The position numbers were made by a program, and so were the translations under genes. Below the pieces are notes generated by a model. It was not told the origin of the DNA. It saw only the letters and a list, made by a program, of their open reading frames with translations, and searched no databases. From Methylorubrum rhodinum (lineage in GTDB: Bacteria > Pseudomonadota > Alphaproteobacteria > Rhizobiales > Beijerinckiaceae), in contig NZ_JACHOP010000006.1 of assembly GCF_014199935.1 (NCBI RefSeq), forward strand, positions 62,001-126,000: a DNA stretch of 64,000 nt, given 5' to 3'. Shown here in pieces: positions 1 to 7,968 of this stretch. The stretch's first letter is position 1, and every line of letters starts with the position of its first letter.

Positions 1-148
1 CGTTGCCGAGGGCCGCGCGGGCGACGAGCCCGGTGGCGAGGAGCCCGAGGAGCGCCCCGCAGGCGGCACGCACGCGCTCGCGGACGCTGACGGGAGCCTG
101 CTGCGGCAGGAGGCGGCGCAGCAGGGGACGGCTGAAGGATGCATTCAC
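1..148 (-). CDS. Partial HPP-family-like membrane protein (N-terminus only)
   Basis: The gene runs off the left edge. Reading leftwards from a GTG at 148 gives 49 codons that look like real protein: a short basic stretch with LLRRLLP, then a conserved-looking RERVRAACGALLG segment that enters a hydrophobic helix (LLGLLATGLVARAALG). This resembles the start of HPP-family integral membrane proteins, whose N-terminal region precedes four transmembrane helices. The frame is open upstream only to a stop at 164-166, which limits the start to this GTG or a CTG just before it. No strong ribosome binding site is visible. The substrate is unknown; some HPP proteins are linked to nitrite transport. Other reading frames here are arginine/proline-rich shadows. 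The call is tentative because only one helix is present. Confidence 0.42.
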   Translation of the reverse strand, partial: MNASFSRPLLRRLLPQQAPVSVRERVRAACGALLGLLATGLVARAALGN

Positions 149-219
149 CGGCAGGCACCGTAATCAGGGGCGCGGACGGGCGAAGGGTGTCTCGCGAGCG
201 TGTCGCGAAAAGGCGCCGG

Positions 220-254
220 AAACAAGAAAGGCCGGGCCGTAGGGCGGCCCGGCC
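220..254 (-). terminator. Rho-independent terminator downstream of frc
   Basis: A perfect 9-bp GC stem (230-238 pairs with 246-254, 7-nt loop) is followed on the minus strand by a T-rich run (TTTCTTGTTT). It is oriented to end transcription from frc before the next minus-strand gene. Confidence 0.7.
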
Positions 255-482
255 AAGTGACACGGAGGAGAAATACAACCCGGACTCGAACAGAGTCCGG
301 TCAGGCACTCCCGGAGCGGCTCGCCCGACCCGGGAGGATTCTTGGAATGGGGGAACTCACCGATCGGCGACGCATGTCTCGTTGCCGATCAGCCCACGCG
401 CAGAGAGACGGGGCCTGGTGGCGGCGGTCGTCCGCCGGACGCGCGGCACGGAACCTTCGGTCCCGTGCCGCGCAACTTGGCG
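255..482. other. Non-coding gap between frc and the left-end gene
   Basis: No convincing gene. It holds an inverted repeat at 281-299 (7-bp arms, 5-nt loop) and a long GC hairpin at 441-473 (11-bp perfect arms) just past the frc stop, without a T tract. At 332-345 there is a 14-base word, GGGAGGATTCTTGG, followed by ATG; the same word precedes the ATG of the gene at 2970. The short frames here are arginine-rich and were not accepted as genes. Confidence 0.6.
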
Positions 483-1733
483 TTAGACCGCGCGGGACTC
501 GTGCATCGCGGCGATCTGCTCGGGCGAGTAGCCGAGGTCGGCCAGCACTTCGTCGGTGTGCTCGCCCAGCAGCGGCGAGGCCTTGATGTCGACCTTCAGG
601 TCCGAGAACTTGATCGGCGAGCCGACGGTCAGGTACGAGCCGAGCTTCGGATGCGGGACCTCGACGATGGTGCCGCTGGCGCGCAGCGACGGATCGGCGG
701 CGATCTCCTTCATCGACAGCACCGGCGAGCACGGGATGTCGAACTTGCGCAGGATGTCGACGGCCTCGAACTTGGTCTTGTCGGCCAGCCAATCCTCGAT
801 GAAGGCGAAGATCTCGAAGATCTTGTCCTGGCGGGCGCGGGCGGTGTTGTAGGCCGGATCGTCGATCCACTCGGGCTTGCCGAGCGCCTTGCAGATTGGG
901 GCCCAGGCATGGCCCTGGATCGTGAAGTAGATGTAGGCGTTCGGGTCCGACTGCCAGCCCTTGCACTTCAGTACCCAGCCCGGCTGGCCGCCGCCGCCCG
1001 CGTTGCCGCCGCGCGGCACCACGTCGGTGAACTCGCCGTGCGGGTATTGCGGGTACTCCTCGAGATAGCCGATGGCGTCGAGGCGCTGCTGGTCGCGCAG
1101 CTTCACGCGGCAGAGGTTGATCACCGAATCCTGCATCGACACGGCGACCTTCTGGCCCTTGCCGGTCTTGGTCTTGGCGTGCAGCGCCGTGAGGATGCCG
1201 ATGGCCAGATGCATGCCGGTGTTCGAGTCGCCGAGGGCTGCGGCCGACACGGTGGGGGGGCCGTCCCAGAAGCCGGTTGTCGAGGCGGCGCCGCCCGCGC
1301 ACTGCGCGACATTCTCGTAGACCTTCAGGTCCTCGTAGTGGTGGCCGTCGGAGAAGCCCTTCACCGAGGCGAGGATCATGCCGGGGTTGAGCGACTGGAT
1401 GTGGGCCCAGGTGAAGCCCATGCGGTCGAGCGCGCCGGGGCCGAAGTTCTCGACCATCACGTCGGACTCGCGGATCAGCTTCTCGAGCACTTCCTTGCCC
1501 TGGGGCGTCTTGGTGTCCAGCGTCAGCGAGCGCTTGTTGGAGTTCAGCATCGTGAAGTAGAGCGCGTCCGCGTCCTCGACGTGGCGCAGCTGGTTGCGGG
1601 TCACGTCGCCGGCGCCGGGGCGCTCGACCTTGATCACGTCCGCGCCGAACCACGCGAGCAACTGCGTGCAGGCGGGACCCGCCTGGACGTGGGTGAAATC
1701 GATGATCCGGATGCCCTCGAGCGGCTGGGACAT
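483..1733 (-). CDS. frc: Formyl-CoA:oxalate CoA-transferase
   Basis: Class III CoA-transferase of 416 residues that moves CoA from formyl-CoA to oxalate, giving oxalyl-CoA and formate in cytoplasmic oxalate breakdown or oxalate assimilation. The N-terminus reads like known Frc proteins ([14 protein letters not shown]), the catalytic aspartate is present as Asp169 in ALGDSN, and the flexible glycine loop ([12 protein letters not shown]) is intact. These features separate it from generic CaiB/BaiF relatives. The ATG at 1733 follows a GGGAG ribosome binding site. It lies 94 bp downstream of the PAS-protein gene on the same strand and probably shares its transcript. No oxalyl-CoA decarboxylase is in the window, so the partner enzyme must be elsewhere. 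In this genus oxalyl-CoA can also be reduced to glyoxylate, which would connect it to the serine cycle. Confidence 0.93.
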   Translation of the reverse strand: MSQPLEGIRIIDFTHVQAGPACTQLLAWFGADVIKVERPGAGDVTRNQLRHVEDADALYFTMLNSNKRSLTLDTKTPQGKEVLEKLIRESDVMVENFGPGALDRMGFTWAHIQSLNPGMILASVKGFSDGHHYEDLKVYENVAQCAGGAASTTGFWDGPPTVSAAALGDSNTGMHLAIGILTALHAKTKTGKGQKVAVSMQDSVINLCRVKLRDQQRLDAIGYLEEYPQYPHGEFTDVVPRGGNAGGGGQPGWVLKCKGWQSDPNAYIYFTIQGHAWAPICKALGKPEWIDDPAYNTARARQDKIFEIFAFIEDWLADKTKFEAVDILRKFDIPCSPVLSMKEIAADPSLRASGTIVEVPHPKLGSYLTVGSPIKFSDLKVDIKASPLLGEHTDEVLADLGYSPEQIAAMHESRAV

Positions 1734-1827
1734 GCTGGTGTTCTCCCTGTGACGACTTCGTTGAGTTTGAAGTGAAGTCTTGAAACGAAAGGTCGTGTTC
1801 TTGTTTTGACATCTGCTCGCCTGAAGA

Positions 1828-2313
1828 TCAGGCGAGTACGAGGGTGCCGAGCGCTTCCTCCAGTTCCGCCATGCGGCGGCGCAGGCGACGCTCCTCCTCG
1901 AAGCGCTCGGTCTCGTCGCGGATGACCGCGACGATCCCGCTGACCTCCCCGTCGGCCCCGAACAGGAGCGAGACGGTGAAGGCGATGGACAGGGTGCGCC
2001 CGTCCTTGTGCAGGGCCGGAACCTTGAGCAGCTTGGTCCCGTAGCGGGTCTGCCCGGTCCGCATCGTCTTGGCGTAGCCGTCCCAGTGGCGCCGGCGATG
2101 GCGCTCCGGGGTGATGAGGTCCAGCGTCTCGCCCATCGCCTCGGCCTCGCCGAAGCCGAAGATGCGCTCGGCGGCCGGATTCCACGTGACGATCCGGCCG
2201 TCCGCGTCGGAGATAACCACCGCATCGCCCAGGGCCTCGACCAGCCCCGAGACGTCGATGGCCGGGGCGAGGGTCTGTGACTGGGATGTCGCCGGAGATG
2301 TCGCTGCGGCCAT
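1828..2313 (-). CDS. Single PAS-domain protein
   Basis: Protein of 161 residues. After a low-complexity Ala/Thr/Ser start, one PAS domain fills roughly residues 25-140 ([20 protein letters not shown], a typical PAS core start, and a PAC-like [15 protein letters not shown] end), followed by a short charged coiled-coil tail. There is no histidine kinase, GGDEF, EAL or HTH output domain, so it would have to signal through a partner. The ATG at 2313 was chosen because AAGGAG lies 8 bases before it; an upstream in-frame ATG lacks this. It precedes frc on the same strand and probably leads a two-gene operon controlled from the palindrome at 2382-2397. A sensor for frc expression is one possible role but nothing proves it. 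The last codons form a hairpin (1816-1836) that spans the stop. Confidence 0.8.
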   Translation of the reverse strand: MAAATSPATSQSQTLAPAIDVSGLVEALGDAVVISDADGRIVTWNPAAERIFGFGEAEAMGETLDLITPERHRRRHWDGYAKTMRTGQTRYGTKLLKVPALHKDGRTLSIAFTVSLLFGADGEVSGIVAVIRDETERFEEERRLRRRMAELEEALGTLVLA

Positions 2314-2381
2314 GGCCTCGCGCTCCTTCCCTTCTCCCTGGTCTGCCGGGAGGGCCAAGCCCTCCGTGGCGTCTCGTTGGC

Positions 2382-2397
2382 ATCTGGTATACCAGAT
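2382..2397. promoter_or_regulatory. Perfect 16-bp palindrome, GntR/FCD-like operator
   Basis: ATCTGGTATACCAGAT is a perfect inverted repeat in the divergent gap between the PAS/frc operon and the OsmC-like gene. The TGGT-N2-ACCA core resembles operators of FadR/FCD-type GntR regulators. It sits about 70 bp upstream of the PAS start and about 90 bp upstream of the OsmC start, so it could control either side. Confidence 0.55.
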
Positions 2398-2488
2398 ACG
2401 GAAAGCGGGTCAAGCGACGGGATGACCTGTTGCCCGGCAACAAGACGCGTTGCGGGCGGTTGAGACGAGCGGGGAGACAGGAGCGGCG

Positions 2489-2932
2489 ATGTCGGACAGA
2501 CCCAGCATCAGCATCCGACAGGTCGAGCGCTTCGCCTTCCGGGTCGAGTTCGGCCCCGCCTTCGAATCGCTGCTGACCGACGAGCCGGTTCCGATCGGCG
2601 ACGGTGTCGGCCCCTCGCCCGAGCAGGTGCTGATCGCGGCGGTGAGCAACTGCCTGTGCGCGAGCTTCGTCTTCGCGCTCGGCAAATTCCATCAGGACGG
2701 CGGCGGCGTCAGCGCCCAGGCGAGCGGGCGGCTCGGCCGCAACGCGGAAGGGCGCCTGCGCCTGGAGGGGATCGACGTCGCCATCGCGCTCGGCGCCGAG
2801 GCAGCCTCGATGGACCGGATCGACCGGGTGCTGGAGCAGTTCGAGCGGTTCTGCACCGTCTCCGAGAGCGTCAAGGCCGGCATCCCGGTCTCGGTCTCGG
2901 TGCAGGACGGGGTGGGGACGCGTTTGAAATAG
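2489..2932 (+). CDS. OsmC-family protein
   Basis: Protein of 147 residues with the OsmC/Ohr fold pattern. The segment [24 protein letters not shown] (about residues 45-70) matches the family helix, with the redox-type cysteines close together (NCLC) rather than in the widely separated Ohr arrangement. The rest alternates strand segments ending in SVSVQDG. OsmC relatives reduce organic hydroperoxides, but many in this subgroup have no known substrate. Start: the ATG at 2489 was preferred to an upstream GTG/ATG at 2450 because GGGGAGACAGGAG lies close before it and conserved sequence begins at it. It is divergent from PAS/frc and is followed 37 bp later by the NTF2-like gene, so the two may be co-transcribed. 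Confidence 0.8.
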   Translation: MSDRPSISIRQVERFAFRVEFGPAFESLLTDEPVPIGDGVGPSPEQVLIAAVSNCLCASFVFALGKFHQDGGGVSAQASGRLGRNAEGRLRLEGIDVAIALGAEAASMDRIDRVLEQFERFCTVSESVKAGIPVSVSVQDGVGTRLK

Positions 2933-2969
2933 CCGCCGATTGAGCGGCGTGACAGGGAGGATTCTTGGG

Positions 2970-3326
2970 ATGAGCGAGACGGCGAAAGAACCGGGCGATC
3001 TGGCGCGCCTGTTCCACGCGCGGGCCAATGCCGGCGACGTCGAGGGGCTGGTGGCGCTCTACGAGCCCGGCGCCGTGCTGGCGGCGGGCGAGGTGGTGGC
3101 AACGGGCCACGACGCGATCCGCCGCTTCTACACCGACCTTCTGGCCCGCAAGTCCGATTTCCCCGAGCCCGAGACGCTGCCGGCGCTGACGAACGGCGAT
3201 CTCGGCCTCACCTTCGCCCGGTTGCCGAACGGCTCGTTCTCGGTCGAGGCGGCCCGCCGCCAGCCCGACGGGCGCTGGCTCTGGGCGATCGACCAGCTCA
3301 AGATCAAGCCGGCCAAGAAGGACTGA
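2970..3326 (+). CDS. NTF2-like (SnoaL/DUF4440 type) protein
   Basis: Small 118-residue cone-shaped NTF2-like protein. It has the family pattern of an N-terminal helix (LARLFHARANAGDVEGLVALYEPGAVL), a second helix (HDAIRRFYTDLLA) and C-terminal strands ending RWLWAIDQLKIK. Such proteins act as small enzymes (isomerases, dehydratases) or ligand-binding domains; no catalytic dyad is obvious, so no reaction is assigned. The ATG at 2970 follows AGGGAGG. It lies 37 bp after the OsmC-like gene. The 14-base word before its start is repeated at 332-345. Confidence 0.75.
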   Translation: MSETAKEPGDLARLFHARANAGDVEGLVALYEPGAVLAAGEVVATGHDAIRRFYTDLLARKSDFPEPETLPALTNGDLGLTFARLPNGSFSVEAARRQPDGRWLWAIDQLKIKPAKKD

Positions 3327-3426
3327 GCGCCTTTCGGGGAAGGACAACTCAAAATCGTGGGCTTGCCCTCGACGCCCGTTTGCCCACTCTGTCCCGGACC
3401 TCGCGGGATCGGGGAGGAGACGGCCG

Positions 3427-3801
3427 TTGCGGAGCGTGAGGGATGACGACCGGGCGATCGGGCAGCGCGTCAAGGCGGCCCGTCGGCGTCTGGGCCTGTC
3501 GCTCGCCGACCTCGCCGCGCTGGCCTCGGTGACGCCCGCGCAGATGGAGAAGTACGAGAGCGGGGCGAACCCGCTCTCCGCCGCCCGCCTCGCGACCCTC
3601 GCCGAGCATCTCGGGGCGAGCGCCGATGATCTGCTGGGCCTCGGGGCGGTCGAGGCGCCCGATTCCCGCGTCTCGGAGGAGGCACAGTCCCTGGCCGAGG
3701 CGTTCGACCGGCTGCCGCCGGGCCAGCTCAAGGACGGCGTCTACCGCCTCGTCCTGGCGGCGGCGGCCGAGAGCCTGCCGCCGCGCCGCGACCCGCATTG
3801 A
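3427..3801 (+). CDS. XRE-family transcriptional regulator
   Basis: Protein of 124 residues with one Cro/C1-type helix-turn-helix over about residues 10-67 (IGQRVKAARRRLGLSLADLA, then a recognition-helix region VTPAQMEKYESG, then LATLAEHLGASADDLLG). The C-terminal 50 residues are Ala/Glu/Leu-rich and resemble the short tail of the many small alphaproteobacterial XRE regulators. The start is a TTG at 3427 preceded by GGGGAGGAG; no ATG lies before the HTH. It stands alone on the plus strand between the NTF2-like gene and luxR; its target is unknown. An inverted, self-binding site was not found nearby. Confidence 0.85.
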   Translation: MRSVRDDDRAIGQRVKAARRRLGLSLADLAALASVTPAQMEKYESGANPLSAARLATLAEHLGASADDLLGLGAVEAPDSRVSEEAQSLAEAFDRLPPGQLKDGVYRLVLAAAAESLPPRRDPH

Positions 3802-3978
3802 AAGGGGCGGCGGGGTGCGGTCCGGCGGAAGTCGAGAGGCTTGGCGGAACAATGGTCGATTGGATTTTTGATTTTCCCCGCAGACGGGTTAAAAGGTCCG
3901 TGAATTGCTTGAATCGGGCGTGACTTCGGCACGCCGCCTCCTGATCCGGTCGAGACCGCGGAGGATCATGTTCTCGTC

Positions 3979-4707
3979 ATGAAGCGCGACCTCAGCCTCA
4001 CCGAGACTCTCGACGCCCTGGCGGCGGCCCCTCACCTCGACGCCCTCAATCCCATTCTGCTCGACCTGCGCGACGCCTACGGCCTCGCCAACGTGGTCTA
4101 CCACGCGACCCACCTGCCGGCCTGCCTGCAGCCCAACCCGATCCTGATGCTGTCCTACGATCCGGGCTGGGTCAGCCGCTATGTCGGCGAGGATTACTTC
4201 GCCCTCGATCCGGTGGTGCAGGCGGGCCGCACCGGCTTCCTGCCGATCGACTGGGACGGCCTCGACCGCACCTCCGTCGGCGCGCGCCACGTCTTCAAGG
4301 AGGCCGACAGCTACGGCGTCGGGCGGCGCGGCATCACCATCCCGATCCGGGGTCCCAACGGCGAGCGGGCGATCTTCACGCTCACCTCGAACATCACCCT
4401 CGACGATTGGGTGCGCAACAAGCCGACCTACCTGCGCGAATACCATGCGGTCGCGCATTTCTTCCACGAGCGGGCGGTGCAGCTCAGCGGCCTGCGCGCG
4501 GCCCAGCCGCGGCGGCTGTCGCGGCGCGAGCAGCAATGCGTCCAATTCCTCGCGCTCGGGCGGCAGGCCAAGACCATCGCCTACCTGCTCGACATCTCCG
4601 AGCCCGCCGTGCGGCTCTATCTCAGGACCGCCCGGCACAAGCTCGGCTGCGCGACCATGACCCAGCTCGTCGCCCGCGCGATCGCCCTCGACCTGATCGA
4701 CGCCTGA
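3979..4707 (+). CDS. LuxR-type acyl-homoserine-lactone-responsive regulator
   Basis: Protein of 242 residues, the normal length for the family. The N-terminal half (about 20-165) is an autoinducer-binding domain with aromatic/acidic pocket-type residues (GLANVVYHATH, EDYFALDPVV, PIDWDGL, GITIPIRGPNGERA). The C-terminal half (about 175-240) is a LuxR HTH starting LSRREQQCVQFLALGRQAKTIAYLLDIS. In quorum sensing it binds the signal made by the adjacent LuxI and then binds a lux-box-type site. The luxI gene follows 133 bp downstream on the same strand, separated by a hairpin terminator. The genus is known to carry Mla- and Msa-type systems, but the sequence alone does not tell which pair this is, so no symbol is given. 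Confidence 0.93.
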   Translation: MKRDLSLTETLDALAAAPHLDALNPILLDLRDAYGLANVVYHATHLPACLQPNPILMLSYDPGWVSRYVGEDYFALDPVVQAGRTGFLPIDWDGLDRTSVGARHVFKEADSYGVGRRGITIPIRGPNGERAIFTLTSNITLDDWVRNKPTYLREYHAVAHFFHERAVQLSGLRAAQPRRLSRREQQCVQFLALGRQAKTIAYLLDISEPAVRLYLRTARHKLGCATMTQLVARAIALDLIDA

Positions 4708-4720
4708 TCCCGAACGGGTC

Positions 4721-4749
4721 GGCAAACGGGGCCTTCCGGCCCGTTTGCC
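4721..4749 (+). terminator. Hairpin between luxR and luxI
   Basis: Perfect 10-bp stem (4721-4730 with 4740-4749, 9-nt loop) just after the luxR stop. It has no clear T tract, so it may be a weak terminator or processing site. The following 4770-4800 contains an imperfect dyad (CAATTTCGATAGATTG) that could be a lux-box-like element ahead of luxI. Confidence 0.5.
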
Positions 4750-4840
4750 ATCGGCCGCTCGGGCCGTCGATCTCTCAATTTCGATAGATTGTCCGGTGCC
4801 GGACCTCCGGGAGATCTCCTGACCACAGGAGGTCTTCCCG

Positions 4841-5458
4841 ATGATCAAAATCTTCTCCGGTGCCGACCGCGAGCGGTTCCCCCAAGATTTCGACCAGATG
4901 TTCCGTGCCCGCGCGGCGATCTTCAAGGATCGGCTCGGCTGGGAAGTCGATGTCGAGAACGGCCTCGAGATCGACCGCTACGACCGCTGCGACGACACGG
5001 TCTACCTCGTCTCGTCCGATGCGGACGGTCATCTCACCGGCTCGCTGCGGCTGCTGCCGACCACCGGCGACACGATGCTGCGTCACGAGTTCTCGGACTT
5101 CTTCGACGAGCCCGTCGATGTCGAGAGCCCGACGGCGTGGGAATGCACCCGCTTCTGCGTCCACCCGCCCCGCCATGGCGCGCGGGCGGAGGCGATGCGC
5201 ACCGTCTCCTCGGACCTGCTGATCGGCCTGTGCGGGCTGTGCCTGGATTCGGGCATCGAGCACATCGTCGGCCTCTACGACGAGCGGATGACCCGCATCT
5301 ACCAGCGCATCGGCTGGACGCCGGACCCGCTCGCCGAATCGCGCTCCCACCGCGGCCACCTCATCGTCGGCCTGTGGGAGGCCACGCCCCACGCCCTCGA
5401 TCGCATGCAGTCGCTCTCGACGCGCAGCCGCGTCCTGCCCCTGCGCCAGGCCGCCTGA
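4841..5458 (+). CDS. LuxI-type acyl-homoserine-lactone synthase
   Basis: Enzyme of 205 residues that makes an acyl-homoserine lactone from S-adenosylmethionine and an acyl-carrier-protein thioester. All signature LuxI residues occur at their classical positions: Arg24, Phe28, Trp34, Asp45, Asp48, Arg70, Phe84, Glu101 and Arg104. The ATG is preceded by a near-perfect AGGAGGT with 7-bp spacing, suggesting strong translation. It follows luxR and precedes a small unknown gene at 5534. The position-143-type residue that correlates with 3-oxo acyl chains was not assigned, so the chain type is open; long unsaturated chains have been reported in this genus. Confidence 0.96.
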   Translation: MIKIFSGADRERFPQDFDQMFRARAAIFKDRLGWEVDVENGLEIDRYDRCDDTVYLVSSDADGHLTGSLRLLPTTGDTMLRHEFSDFFDEPVDVESPTAWECTRFCVHPPRHGARAEAMRTVSSDLLIGLCGLCLDSGIEHIVGLYDERMTRIYQRIGWTPDPLAESRSHRGHLIVGLWEATPHALDRMQSLSTRSRVLPLRQAA

Positions 5459-5533
5459 TCCGGCTCCTTCGAGACCCGGGCCGCCCGCAGCCGCGGGCAG
5501 CCCTCCACAGCCATCGCCTTCACGGACGCGACG

Positions 5534-5752
5534 ATGCACCCGAACACGATCGAACAGGCCAAACATTTCTTCCGGACCTACGCGGACACGGTCATGCCGC
5601 TGCACGAGGCGCTGGTGCGCGCCCTCTGCGACGAGGCCGAGGTGCCCGAGGATCTCGCCCTGATCCTGGAGGATATCGGGCACGATTACGTGGCGCTGTC
5701 GGGCCTCATCAACGCGGCGCTCGACGCCCGCCGCACGCCCGAGCCGGCCTGA
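5534..5752 (+). CDS. Small acidic protein downstream of luxI
   Basis: Protein of 72 residues, all-helical in appearance and acidic in the middle (ALCDEAEVPEDLALILEDIGHDYVALSGLIN). No recognised domain, signal peptide or membrane segment. Codon use has the strong third-position GC of neighbouring real genes, and the gene lies 75 bp after luxI on the same strand, which argues for expression with the quorum-sensing pair. A small helical protein next to luxI could be an antiactivator or unrelated; this is only a positional hint. The ATG at 5534 is the only start near the beginning; the preceding sequence (TTCACGGACGCGACG) has no strong ribosome binding site. Confidence 0.6.
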   Translation: MHPNTIEQAKHFFRTYADTVMPLHEALVRALCDEAEVPEDLALILEDIGHDYVALSGLINAALDARRTPEPA

Positions 5753-5793
5753 TCGGCGCTGGAGCCTCGGCCCGGTTGTGGTATGAGGGCGGG

Positions 5794-6195
5794 ATGCGTG
5801 CCCACCGCCCCTTCTGGCGTGCGCTCGTCGCGATCCTGCAGGTCGCGGCCTTGCTCGCCCTGACGATCGCCGTCCCTGCGCATGCCCGCACGCATGCGCA
5901 GGGCGCCGTGGCGGGGCACGGCCACATGCATGTCGATGCGGATCATGCCGGGATCGACGGCCTTTCCGGGCACGCCTCCGAGACCGCCGCCGACGCTTCG
6001 GGACCGGCTGGTGACACCCATTCCGGCCAGTGCTGCGGGGTGCATTGCCCGTTCCACATCCCCTTCGTCGGCGGGGCCGATGTGACCGTGCCGCTCCGCT
6101 GGAACGCCGAGCCGGCCTTCCGCCGTCCGCGCGACGCGGCCTTCGTCAGCGTCGTCCCCGAAGCGCTCCCCGAACCGCCCCGATCCTTCGCCTGA
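5794..6195 (+). CDS. Small exported His/Cys-rich protein, probable metal partner
   Basis: Protein of 133 residues beginning with a signal peptide (basic MRAHRPFWR, hydrophobic core, cleavage near PAHA-R). The mature part is rich in His and Cys: HAQGAVAGHGHMHVDADHAG followed by GQCCGVHCPFHIP, which looks metal-binding. It resembles the short DUF2946-like proteins found beside copper or other heavy-metal efflux genes. It lies 81 bp before the RND adaptor gene and is the likely first gene of the efflux operon. Start: the ATG at 5794 begins the signal peptide; a much longer frame upstream of it is only an antisense-like shadow over luxI. Confidence 0.72.
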   Translation: MRAHRPFWRALVAILQVAALLALTIAVPAHARTHAQGAVAGHGHMHVDADHAGIDGLSGHASETAADASGPAGDTHSGQCCGVHCPFHIPFVGGADVTVPLRWNAEPAFRRPRDAAFVSVVPEALPEPPRSFA

Positions 6196-6276
6196 GAACG
6201 GCGCGCCCCGCGCGCCTTCGCGTGGCCGCCCGACCGGGCCGCCGCGCGCGTTCCCGCCCGCGAAGGATCGATCCCC

Positions 6277-7956
6277 ATGCCTGTCTCATTCGTCCCGGCC
6301 CTGCGCGCGGTCGCGCTGGCGCTCGGCCTCTGGGCCTCTCCCGCCGCCGCCCACGAGGGCCACGACCACGGTGCCGAGGCATCTGCCGCCCCCACCGCGA
6401 ACGCCCCGCGGGGCGCATCGCGCAGCGAGGCCTTCGAACTCGTCGCCATCGCCCGCAACGGCCGGCTCAGCCTCTATCTCGACCGGGCCGGCACCAACGA
6501 GCCGGTGACCGATGCCACGGTCACCGCCGAGACCCCGGAAGGGCCTGCCGAGGCGACGCCGATGCCGGACGGCAGCTACGGCCTGCCCGCCCACTGGAGC
6601 ACCCATGCCGGCGAGTACGAGGTGCTGTTCACGGTCACGGCTGGCGGCAAGAGCGACCTCTTCCCGATCTCCCTCACGGTCCCCGAGCCGCCCCCGCCGC
6701 CCGCTTCCGACGACGCCTGGGCCACGAGCCTCGCTGCCGCCCACGACTTCCGCCGCCACATCGAGGAGGCCGACCCGCTGCCCTTCGCGGTCGGCGGCGC
6801 GGGCTTTCTTCTCGGCGTCGTCGTCACCCTTCTGATGCGCGGGCGCCGCCGCGTCCCGGCCGCCGCCCTCGTGGTGCTGGCGCTCGCCCTGGCGCCCAAG
6901 GCCTTCGCGCACGAGGGTCACGAGGGCGGGACGCCGATGGCGGCCCCCGGCGGCCAGGACCTCGCCCGCCGCCTGCCCGACGGGGCGATCTTTGTCCCGA
7001 AGCCCACCCAGCGGGTGCTCGCCGTGCGGACCGTGGTGACGGCCTCCGACACCTTGAGCCGCACCGTCGAGCTGCCGGGGCGGATCATCCCCGATCCGAG
7101 CGCCAGCGGCGTCGTCCAGTCCTCCGTCGGCGGCCGGCTGGCGCCGCCGGAATCCGGCCGCTTCCCGCGGCTCGGCACGCGGGTCAAGAAGGGCGAAGTG
7201 CTGGCCACCGTCACGCCCCCGGTCCAGGCCGTCGACGTGTCCGACATGCGCCAGCGCCAGGGCGAACTGGATCAGCAGATCGCCATCATCGAGCGCCGGG
7301 TCGAGCGCTACCGCAAGCTCGCGCCGGGCGGCGCGGTCTCGCAGGTCCAGCTCGACGATGCGCTGGCCGAGCTGAAGGGGCTGGCCGACCGCCGCGCCGC
7401 CCTCGACGCCATCCGCCAGCACCCCGAGGCCCTGACCGCGCCGGTCGACGGCGTGATCGCCGAGGCGAGCGCGGTGGCGGGCCAGATGGCGAGCCCCGGC
7501 GTGCAGGTGTTCCAGATCGTCGAGCCGAGCCGGCTCTGGGTCGAGGCCCTGAGCTTCGACGCTCTGGCGACCGGTCAGGACGCCACCGCGCGGCTCGCCG
7601 ACGGCCGGACCTTGCGCCTCACCTTCATGGGCGCGGGGCTCGCCGACCGCAGCCAGGCGGTGCCGATGCATTTCGCGGTTCAAGGCGCCCCGCCGGAACT
7701 GCGCACCGGCCAGTTCGTCACCGTTCTGGCGGCCCTCGACGCACAGCAGACCGGGCTGGCCTTGCCCCGCACCAGCGTGGTCCGCGGCGGCAACGGCCAA
7801 AGCCTCGTCTACGAGCACACCGCGCCGGAGCGCTTCGAGCCGCGCGAGGTGCGGGTCGAGCCGCTGGACGCCGGCCGGGTGCTGGTGGTCTCAGGGATCG
7901 CGCCGGGCAAGCGCATCGTCACGCAGGGTGCCGAACTCCTCAATCAGGTCCGCTGA
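6277..7956 (+). CDS. RND efflux periplasmic adaptor with unusual N-terminal extension
   Basis: Protein of 559 residues, longer than the usual 380-420 for CusB/CzcB-type adaptors. From about residue 230 it is a standard membrane-fusion protein: LPGRIIPDPSASG barrel start, lipoyl half-motifs (KKGEVLATVTPP and LTAPVDGVIAEASAVAGQ), a helical hairpin (LDQQIAIIERRVERYRKL) and a C-terminal barrel ending GKRIVTQGAELLNQVR. Ahead of this lies a signal peptide, a His-rich stretch (HEGHDHG), a beta-rich domain of about 120 residues, one transmembrane helix (FAVGGAGFLLGVVVTLLMRG) and a second signal-like segment ending in another HEGHEGG. It looks like a fusion of a small anchored metal-binding domain to the adaptor. 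It is 12 bp upstream of the pump gene. Metal specificity is not determined. Confidence 0.9.
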   Translation: MPVSFVPALRAVALALGLWASPAAAHEGHDHGAEASAAPTANAPRGASRSEAFELVAIARNGRLSLYLDRAGTNEPVTDATVTAETPEGPAEATPMPDGSYGLPAHWSTHAGEYEVLFTVTAGGKSDLFPISLTVPEPPPPPASDDAWATSLAAAHDFRRHIEEADPLPFAVGGAGFLLGVVVTLLMRGRRRVPAAALVVLALALAPKAFAHEGHEGGTPMAAPGGQDLARRLPDGAIFVPKPTQRVLAVRTVVTASDTLSRTVELPGRIIPDPSASGVVQSSVGGRLAPPESGRFPRLGTRVKKGEVLATVTPPVQAVDVSDMRQRQGELDQQIAIIERRVERYRKLAPGGAVSQVQLDDALAELKGLADRRAALDAIRQHPEALTAPVDGVIAEASAVAGQMASPGVQVFQIVEPSRLWVEALSFDALATGQDATARLADGRTLRLTFMGAGLADRSQAVPMHFAVQGAPPELRTGQFVTVLAALDAQQTGLALPRTSVVRGGNGQSLVYEHTAPERFEPREVRVEPLDAGRVLVVSGIAPGKRIVTQGAELLNQVR

Positions 7957-7968
7957 GGAGGCCCGCCC

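Noticed and set aside
4789..5793. Upstream extension of the exported His/Cys-rich protein frame across luxI
   Set aside because: The extension is Arg/Pro-rich and overlaps luxI; the signal peptide begins at 5794.
6286..7818. Long minus-strand open frame opposite the RND adaptor
   Set aside because: GC-rich genes with high third-position GC leave long stop-free frames on the other strand. This one has Arg/Gly/Asp/His-rich composition and no family resemblance.
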